Shown here: one piece after another, positions 32,502 through 40,263 of the stretch
Layout: each line of letters starts with the position of its first letter
Position numbering within the stretch: position 1 is the stretch's first letter
Assembly: GCA_021464525.1 (NCBI GenBank)
Contig: JADRCO010000263.1
Coordinates: 1-40,263, forward strand
DNA length: 40,263 nt
Source of the DNA: Rhizophagus sp. LPA8_4_AMF
Taxonomy: Eukaryota > Glomeromycota > Glomeromycetes > Glomerales > Glomeraceae
Direction of reading: 5' to 3'
Translations under genes and position numbers: made by a program
The notes under the pieces: generated by a model
Database searches by the model: none
Told to the model about the DNA's origin: nothing
What the model saw: the letters and a program-made list of their open reading frames with translations, nothing else

Positions 32502-34734
32502 ATGGTTGAATTTAATAATCCAAAAATTAATTTTCACATTCTTGATATTACAGAAGGTGTTAAACAACTTGATAAAGAATTCGTTGGTAATTGTCATGAA
32601 ATAAAATTTTCGTTATAGAAACAATTACAGACAAAAATAATTTTTTTTTTTTTTCTTTTTAAAAAAAAAAGATTTGGCAAGTTCTACCTTAGGTGGAAAA
32701 ATAATTGAATGTAGTGATGAATTTTTTGCAGAAGCTTTTAATTTACTTAAACCACAAGAACCTATTAGAGAAAGGGATAGATATACCGGTAAGTAAGGAA
32801 AAACTGTAACACAAATTTTTTTTTTTTTTGTTATTAAATTTTTTATATTAGAACGCGGAGCATGGATGGACGGTTGGGAGACTAAACGTCACAATCCCTC
32901 TTACGATTGGTAAATAACTCGTATATTATTCTTAAAATTCACTCAAATTGGCGATAAGTTAATTTTCGTTATTTCTCACAGGGTCGTGATTAAATTGGGA
33001 TTCGAAGGTTATTTAACAGGATTTGACATCAATACTGCGCATTTCGTAGGAAATCATGCTCCTTTAGCAGATGTTGAAGCTTGTTATTCTCCTAATAAAG
33101 ATCCAATTTATGGGGATGATACTAATGTAAAAATATTTTTTTTATTATTGTTATTAAAAATATTTTTTTTTACTTACTACTAATTTAATTTTTAAAAAAT
33201 ATATAAAAAAAAAAAAAAAAAATTTTAGTGGCATAAAGTATTGACTAAAGTTAACTTAGGTCCAAGTTCCCAACATTTTTTTGGGATACAAAAAACTTCC
33301 GTAAAATTTACTCATGTTAAATTAAATATTTATCCTGATGGTGGTGTAGCACGATTTAGGGTATATGGAGTTGTAAGTGCAAGATGGCCAATAGATCTCT
33401 CCACACCAATAGATTTAGCATATGTAGGAAACGAAGGTCGAGTTATTTCCAATAGTGATCAGCATTTTGGTAAATCAGATAACCTTTTATTGCCAGGTCG
33501 TGGAAAGGATATGAGCGACGGATGGGAAACAAAACGTTCCCGTCAGCCTAACCATAAGGATTGGGTAATAATTAAATTAGGAGCTACGGGTTATTTGGAA
33601 AAAGCTGAAATTGACACTGCATTTTTTAAAGGAAATTATCCCGATAGTGTCTTACTTGAAGGATGTTTTTGCGATAAAGATTTATCGCTAGAAAATATCG
33701 TATCCAACCAATGGGTCACTTTACTTGAAAGAAGTAAACTTGGACCTCATAAACAACATTATTTCGAGTTGAAAGAAAAAAATAAAAAGTTTTCACACGT
33801 TAAAATGACAATTTTCCCTGGTAATTTAACATCATACGCGAGAAAAGATATTTTTTTTTTAAAAAAAAAAAATCTTTTCTAAATTTTATCGCCTATTTTT
33901 TTGTAGACGGAGGAGTTAAACGATTAAGAATTATTGGGCGAAGAGAGTTACCAAACAATGCGACCGATAATGTAGCACAAAGCGCAACTCGTACTTCGGA
34001 GATTTCTCTTACACGTATCACAGCTACTCCACTAACTTATGCCTCTTATTCACCATACGGACATGTAATTCAATCATTTCCTGAACATTCTTCCGCTTCT
34101 CAAAATAGTATCTCAGTAAGTCATTCTATAAAGGTGACACCTGCTAATCAAGGTACGGCACGTAAGTATAATAACATCGCTCCGGTCATAAATTTCCGTC
34201 AATCTAGCAACTCTGATAATTCTACGAGCAATAAAACTCACTTAATCGCTAAAGCTGAACCTAATTTGAGTTTATTTAAATGTTCACCTGCGAAGTCTCT
34301 TCCATTTATTTTACGGTTAATGGAAAGACATTCTTATTCTTCACAAATGTTTGTACCATTAAACAATGGTAAAGTTAAAGGATATTTGGTTGTTGTGTGT
34401 TTAAGTAATGATGAAGGCGATAGGCCAGATTTGAGCACACTTAATGCATTTGTTGTGTCAAGCACTCAAGGAATCAGTTATCATCCTGGTATTTGGCATC
34501 ATCCTATTATCGCTTTAGAAGAAGTAAGCTATACAATTTTACATATTTTTATGATAATAATGATTTATAAATCCAGATTGCTAAAATAATTTTAAATGTC
34601 ACGATTTGATTTATCAGGCTACGGATTTTGTATGTTTAACGCATGAATCTGGAATTGCCGATGAGGATTGCGAAGAATTTGAATTTGAGGAAAAAGATTG
34701 TGTTTTAATTGATGTACCAGGATTTAATTGCTAA
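32502..34734 (+). CDS. Allantoicase fused to ureidoglycolate lyase
   Basis: Seven exons join in frame to 576 codons: 32502-32586, 32672-32788, 32852-32909, 32982-33126, 33229-33820, 33907-34523, 34618-34734. Residues 1 to about 345 hold the two internal repeats of allantoicase, which hydrolyses allantoate to ureidoglycolate and urea. Each repeat shows the DGWETKR motif (GAWMDGWETKR, then DMSDGWETKRSR) and an H-F-V-K-L/M-x-I-x-P segment. Residues about 365-576 match ureidoglycolate lyase (AllA fold): MERHSYSSQMFVPL, YLVVV, DLSTLNAFV and SYHPGIWHHPIIAL, then DCEEFEF. That enzyme splits ureidoglycolate to glyoxylate and urea. One continuous frame joins them through exon 6, so two successive steps sit on one chain. 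Cytosolic or peroxisomal location is not evident. The gene converges on the DAHP synthase gene. Confidence 0.93.
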
Positions 34735-35022
34735 ATTTTTAATACGTTCTGTCGTTGCACAGGTTTCAGGGGGGATGCCTGTTGTATAAGCACTGCATTT
34801 TTGCGAGTTCGTATAAATAAATGTTTTATTTAATCCTCTAAATTATTTGAATTATGCAACATTTAAAAAACGAAATAATAAAGTTATTTGAATTTTTTAC
34901 AAATTTTTTATCGTTAAATAACAGGTTTAAAACATTTCCGTTAAATAAGCTTTAAAATTATCTTTAGTAATGATTTTCTTACTTCTTACCTTAAAAATAT
35001 ATATATATATATGATTTATATA

Positions 35023-36807
35023 TTACAAACTAGGTCCAGATCTTTCTTTCTCATGATATTTGGCTATTAAGAAAGCAACATCTAAACTTTGTTCATAATT
35101 TAAACGAGGATCACAGTAAGTTTTATAATTTAAAGCTAAATCAGCATCAGCTAGTTGCATTGAACCTCCAACGCATTCTGTTACAGCTTCGCCAGTCAGT
35201 TCAAAATGTACTCCGTTCATTTGACTATCATTATTTTTATGGATACGTATCACTCTAGATAATTCCTTAAGAAAAAAAGGAATGTTAGTTCCCTAAAAAA
35301 AATACTAAACTTACGAATTGACATAAATTGATTACCTCAATGATTGAATTAAAATATCTGGTTTTTACACCGGATGATGACTGTTTTGTACTAATACAAA
35401 AGAAATTCGGAGCGCGTTAATAAAATAATTTGGACAGTCACGCTTAATCATTTAATTAAATTAACACTCACTTTCCGTGCATTGGATCACATGCCCATAC
35501 CACAATATGTCCTGAAGCTTTGACAGCTTGAATGTGACCTGGTAAATATTTTTCAACCTGATCAGCGCCGTAACGCGTAATTAAAGTAACTTTTCCGATT
35601 TCCTTATTAGGATTAATGATGTCTAATAACTTTTGCAATTCATTGGGTTCCATAGATGGACCAACTTTAATCCCAATAGGGTTTTGAATTCCTCTAAAAT
35701 ACTCTACATGAGCTTCATCTAATTGACGTGTACGATCACCTATCCATAAGAAATGAGATCCAACATTATACCACTTTTTTTCACCAGACTCGGGATCAGA
35801 TAATAATCTTGTTAAACATTGTTCATAATCAAGTAATAGTCCTTCGTGAGACATAAACAAATCGACACTATTCAATGGACTCGACGGGGAATCTGCTCCA
35901 ATTATACGCATGAAATCTAGTGAATCAGTCAACCGATCAACTATTGTTTGATATTCTTGTCTTGTTCTATTCGATCGAACGTGATGTAAAGACCAATCTG
36001 ATAATCGATGTAGATCTGCAAACCCTGAACCAATAATTGATCTCACATAGTTTAATGTAGCAGCAGAATGGAAATACGCACTAATGATGATTTTTTTTAT
36101 TATTAGTATTTATTAAGACTAATTATAGGCGCAACTTAATCAAAAGTTTGTGGTTTACATACCGCAAAAGACGGTCAGGATCAGATTTTCTATCCGATGG
36201 ATCGTAACCATTAATATTATCACCACGAAAAGAAAGAATTTCTTTTCCTTCAACCTTTTCAGTTGGACTTGAACGAGGTTTAGCATATTGACCTGCCATT
36301 CTAGCAATTCTAACAACAGGAATTCTAGCGCCCCAAATTAAAACTAGACTCATTTGTAGTAATACTTTTAATTTTGATTCAATTGGTTCTTGAGAACAAT
36401 ACTCAAAAAGTTCAGCACAATCTCCACCTTGCAATAAAAACGCTTTATTAAGTGCAACTTGCCTAAGTTGACTTCGAAGGTTATGGATCTGTAAAACAAA
36501 ATTAATATTACTTCCCATAAAAGATATTTTTTTTTTTGTAAATTAATAAATTTGATTTGATATAAAATACCTCCGAAGGTGTAACCATTGGAGGTAAATG
36601 TTGTAATTTATTCAAAACTCGTTGTAAATGTTCTTGATCCTCATAAACAACATCTTGTCTTATAGGTTTTGATTTCCATGACAGCGGTGTCCATTCTTGA
36701 TCTTCCTTCTCATTAATGGCACTAGAATTTCCACCAATTTCTTTTATTATTTCTGTTTTTGCATAGCTGTCAGTATGGCCATTTGTAGTAGTGGAGTCTG
36801 TTGACAT
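35023..36807 (-). CDS. Class II DAHP synthase (phospho-2-dehydro-3-deoxyheptonate aldolase)
   Basis: This enzyme condenses phosphoenolpyruvate and erythrose 4-phosphate in the first step of the shikimate pathway to aromatic amino acids. Five exons give 498 codons: 36571-36807, 36163-36488, 35472-36080, 35336-35390, 35023-35292. Class II hallmarks appear in order: WTPLSWKSKPIRQ, LQHLPPMV, GGDCAE at residues 100-105, ARMAGQYAKPRS, SHEGLLLDYEQ, SHFLWIGDRTR, GIKVGPSMEP, TLITRYGAD, VWACDPMHGNT and CDPRLNYEQSLDVAFL. The start is the ATG at 36807 (MSTDSTTTNGH); the first 40 residues are a low-complexity leader. The length suits the family (about 460-500). It is the plant/microbial type II form, not the yeast Aro3/Aro4 type. 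No residue is obviously missing. Confidence 0.94.
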
Positions 36808-37487
36808 TTCGTTAAAAAAATTTTTAAATTTGGACTCTAAGATGCAACTAGCGCTCAATTTATATTAGATTTTGTCAGATCTTGTGCTACGATCATCTGA
36901 ATGCATAATTTAGATGAAACGCACTTCTATTACGTAGATATATACTGTATAGGCATTTGAAGTTATTGGTGTACCTCAAAATGGAAATTCTTAGTTCACA
37001 CGATTATTAACAATTATAAAGTTCACATGCCATTTTACATAATTAAATTATACTCCAATCTGTCTTTACGGCAGTAAAATTGACTTTTTTATTATTTTAA
37101 TTTTACATTAAATAGTTTCATCGTCATTTTATTTTAATAACTTTCACCAATCATAAAAAACTTTATCACTCGAATGGACATTTATAGTTAGATTTTCAAT
37201 GAAACCTTATAGATATGTAGAATTTAATCATCTTTGACTATTCAAGTTGTACCAATATGAATGCAAATATTTTAGAGCTTTATTAATTTTACTAGTTTTA
37301 CTTTACGTCTAATTTTTTGGATCCGTTGTTTGAGCGGATATTAATAATTTGGATGATCATTCGGATTTACCTGCAAATTTAAATGGTTTAGCAGATAGTC
37401 ATTAAGTCAATTAACAATTTATTTCGTAATGGTATAGTAATTGCATTTAGAATCCAAATATCTATAACTGATAAATATACTTGAAAT
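36808..37487. other. Intergenic between DAHP synthase and peroxiredoxin
   Basis: This holds the promoter side of the DAHP synthase gene. I see no TGACTCA-type amino-acid control site and no gene. Confidence 0.45.
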
Positions 37488-37542
37488 ATCCGCCGATCTG
37501 CAGAATGCATAGCAGCATCATGCATTATGCAGATCGGCGGAT
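37488..37542. repeat. Long GC-rich hairpin
   Basis: Arms of 23 bases (37488-37510 and 37520-37542) are complementary with a single mismatch and enclose a 9-base loop. The outer part reads ATCCGCCGATCTGCA. It is a GC-rich island in AT-rich DNA about 260 bp downstream of the peroxiredoxin stop. No terminal duplication is obvious. It could be a foldback element remnant or a structured RNA. Confidence 0.8.
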
Positions 37543-37804
37543 GTGCCATAAAGGGATAAGAAGTATAATTTGTGTATAGTGAATCTTTTGCTATATATAA
37601 AATTGAAATAAATTTACGGATAAAAATTTGCTTCAACCATTTATTCGTGACCGTAAACTCCAACTTACTGAAACATGTTTGAGACATGATAATGCGAGTT
37701 TATTCCTAAGACTAAAGACTACTTTGAGAAGTTTATTAACAAAAAAAAAGAATTTCCATACTATTATTTTAATTGTAAAAAAGATTTTTTACAATGGTTA
37801 ACCC

Positions 37805-39302
37805 TTATTTATCGTCCTTTAATTGCGCAAAATATTCCTTGGATTTATTTGGATCCGGAACTATTGTGCGATCTCCACTTTTCCAATTTACTATATCACA
37901 AATATAAATTAATAAGTTGAACATGAATGATAAGTCATGATTACTATATATTATTACCTGGACAAACTTCTCCGTGTACGTTTGCGAATTGAATAGCTTT
38001 AACAAGGCGGAGTGTTTCGTCAACGGATCGACCTATAAGTCGATTGAACAATAATTTAGATTGTAATGGTGTAAAAATTTATTTATTCTTTGTAATTACC
38101 AATTTCGGTGTCATTGATATGCGAAACACGAAGAGTTCCCTAAAAGAAATAATGAAAATTGGTAACAGTGTTTCACGAGAAATTCAAAATATCACACGTA
38201 CCTTGTCATCAATAATGAAAGTTCCTCTGTATTTTTAAAAGATATGAGATATTATCAATATATAAAAATAATAATATTTTATTTTCACATGTCTATGTAA
38301 GTTACCTAAAAGGATGTCCTGTTTCTTCAAACATGCATCCATATCTCCTTGTGATCTCTTTTTTAAGATCGGCAACTACCATGAAAAAAAAAAAATGTTT
38401 ATCCCAATTTTCCTTAGTTAAAATTCGTTCCACATCACTTACTCAAAGGGATCCTTTAAAAATAATTTATTTATTTAAGATCACTTAATTTAATGTTTTT
38501 ATTCTTGAAATAACGCGTTTATATTGCAAAAAATAAAACTTACTTAATTCCACCAAGTCCGCCTTGATTTCTTGGTATTTTACTAACATTTTTTAGAAAA
38601 AGTTAAATTTTGCTCAAATTGATTAGAAAATTTAAACAAATACTTACTCCCACGCAATATGAGCGTGATGTGAATCGCAGGAGATACCAACTACTTCTGT
38701 ATTAATATCTCTAAATTCTTGAACTCGATCCCTTATAAAATTTTTAAATTGAAATTACGCGTCGATGACTATTTAATTTAATTTCTTTAGCAAATATATA
38801 CTTACGAGAAGGCAATCAATTCGGTTGGGCACACTATAATAAATTCAAATTAATAAGAATGTGATAAAAAACCGTGTAATGTATATTATATTATTTACCA
38901 AAAGTAAAATCCAAAGGGTAAAAAACCATGACTAAATATTTAGAAGCAAAGTCTTTAAGCGAAAGTGTTTTAACATCTCCATCAACAACTGCCTTAGCTT
39001 CCCAATGAGGTGCCGGTCTCTACATAAATATGCTAACGTTACTATTCCATATACTATAGGGAAATCATTTTGTAAACATCACCGTTCAAATTTAAACTCA
39101 CAGCAATTCTGGCCGTTTTAACGTCCTCAAATCTACGTTTTATAACATTGGAAACTTCTCTAATAGAATTGGTAAAATTATTTTGATACAACGTACGGCT
39201 GTCACTAAAATTTCTCTGTGTTAGCTTTAGAGAGGTGGTGGCTATGGCACTGTTAACAAAACCAAAACGTGTGCTCAAAGAACGTGTGCTTAAGACAAAC
39301 AT
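37805..39302 (-). CDS. Mitochondrial typical 2-Cys peroxiredoxin
   Basis: Eleven exons give 259 codons: 39102-39302, 38899-39019, 38806-38833, 38648-38731, 38544-38582, 38443-38453 (11 nt), 38306-38375, 38202-38226, 38100-38139, 37958-38032, 37805-37890. All junctions are GT-AG and phase-compatible. Residues 1 to about 60 are rich in Arg, Ser and Thr without acidic runs, as in a mitochondrial presequence. The catalytic core reads [25 protein letters not shown] with the peroxidatic Cys at 109, then GISCDS, GGLG at 152-155, [28 protein letters not shown] and HGEVCP with the resolving Cys at 230. The tail contains YF (250-251). GGLG plus YF mark the hyperoxidation-sensitive class that reduces H2O2 with thioredoxin. 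Confidence 0.94.
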
Positions 39303-40263
39303 TTTATATTTACTAGTATAGAGGAAAGAAACATGCAAAAATTAAGAAAAAAAATCGTTATATTTCCGTTCATTGCATGTGAGAATCAATTTCATAACCT
39401 AAACTGGATAGCTTTAAATTTTTTTATAATACTAGAAGTACTTGGGCCAAAATTAGCTTAGCTGTACCAGAATCAAGATTATGTGAAAAATTACCATTGT
39501 AGACATTAAGATGTTAGAAGGGTAGAAATTAATAATTTTAGAGTATAATAATATAAGTTACATAAAGAAAGTTATATGAAAGAATATCACAAGATTTATA
39601 ATAATTACATATAAAGAATCATACTATTTAATAAATAAAGTCAATTTTGATAATAATTTTTATGGTAAAATTGAAATTTCTGTTTTTTAAAAAATTTAAC
39701 TATTAACTTTATAAAAACTACATAAATAAGTATTAATTTATTAGTATCATATAGACATAATTTTGAAAATCATGTAATATATAATATACTAGCTGGTAGG
39801 ACTACTCTAATTTGCTTATATATTAATATTTTAAGGTTAATTGATAGTAATTATTAAATTTTGTAAAATAGTATTGTTTGTTATTAAAATATTGTAAAAT
39901 ATATAGTTTTACTATTAAAATGTAAAAAAAAATTTTCTATAAAAATTAAATTTTTGATATGTCAATCACAATTTGTTACATAATAAATGCAAATTGTTTT
40001 TATTAGTGTATATTAAATATTGTATAGGTATTAATCAAAACCTTAAAGGCATAAAAGGGAGGTGATAATTAAAGTATGCCAATTAGGTATCACATTAAAA
40101 TATCACCCTCTTCTACAGGAATCATCTTATTTATTACATAATTGGCATATAATCACATCATATGATTTCAAAATAATAGTAATAAAAAATTGCAAAACAT
40201 ATGGGCTGATTTTTGGAATCAAATTTTTTTACACAAAAATAATTTTATTAAGCAAATATAAAT
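39303..40263. other. AT-rich intergenic to the window end, no gene seen
   Basis: It includes the promoter side of the peroxiredoxin gene. At 39789-39810 an ACTAGCTGGTAGGACTAC string faintly resembles the reverse of the Helitron-like ends, with only a 4-bp stem. I see nothing else. Confidence 0.45.

Noticed and set aside
32274-32597. Minus-strand frame of 107 codons over the allantoicase start
   Set aside because: No recognisable similarity; it overlaps the promoter and first exon of a well-supported gene.
37388-37687. Minus-strand frame of 99 codons downstream of peroxiredoxin
   Set aside because: It runs through the GC-rich hairpin, has no recognisable motif and a biased composition; it looks like chance.
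39789-39810. Possible third Helitron-like terminus (ACTAGCTGGTAGGACTAC)
   Set aside because: The stem is only about 4 bp and not GC-rich, unlike the end at 9391-9419.
1-40263. tRNA and rRNA genes
   Set aside because: No cloverleaf with the T-arm GTTCRANNC signature and no rRNA-like stretch was noticed on either strand by reading; a dedicated scan was not possible.

Overview
The window is very AT-rich nuclear DNA of a filamentous fungus. Many short GT-AG introns, a large decaying family of HSPA12-like Hsp70 genes, an F-box gene and dense transposon debris point to an arbuscular mycorrhizal fungus (Glomeromycotina, Rhizophagus-like). The taxon is inferred from these features; no search was run.

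Bases 1-19450 hold an Hsp70-like gene array. Copy 1 (2124-4004, minus) is a heavily mutated pseudogene. Copy 2 (4977-5774, minus) is a 3' remnant, separated from a probable 5' relic (9420-9690) by about 3.6 kb of mobile DNA. Copy 3 (10262-12410, minus) is the only copy whose whole frame I could reconstruct without a lesion, giving 557 residues. Copy 4 (14480-16569, minus) is intact except that exon 2, which encodes the phosphate-1 loop, has lost its acceptor and most of the loop. Copy 5 (17081-19450, plus) is divergent, keeps two extra introns and carries a frame-breaking deletion. Smaller relics lie at 1186-1352, 9925-10035 and 12639-12803. The four copies that retain the region share a 5-nt microexon needed to keep frame. 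The array is littered with transposons: a dead Tigger/pogo element with TA target duplication and a nested MITE, two Helitron-like 3' termini, and three foldback elements between copies 3 and 4.

Bases 19451-32501 are sparsely genic. They contain a proline-rich repeat protein with an N-terminal Cys4 knuckle and a PPxY motif (21338-22925, minus), an F-box protein (25725-27498, plus), and a 1.96-kb non-coding insertion (29091-31052) flanked by a 15-bp direct repeat, with a poly(A) signal and short A tail, which looks like a retroposon.

Bases 32502-39302 are a compact metabolic block. It holds an allantoicase fused to ureidoglycolate lyase (two successive steps of purine-ring nitrogen recovery), a class II DAHP synthase (first step of the shikimate pathway) convergent with it, and an 11-exon mitochondrial 2-Cys peroxiredoxin that includes an 11-nt microexon. 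The allantoicase promoter carries a perfect palindrome of two inverted GATA sites, which fits nitrogen control. I see no operon-like or joint function among the three; they look like ordinary neighbours.
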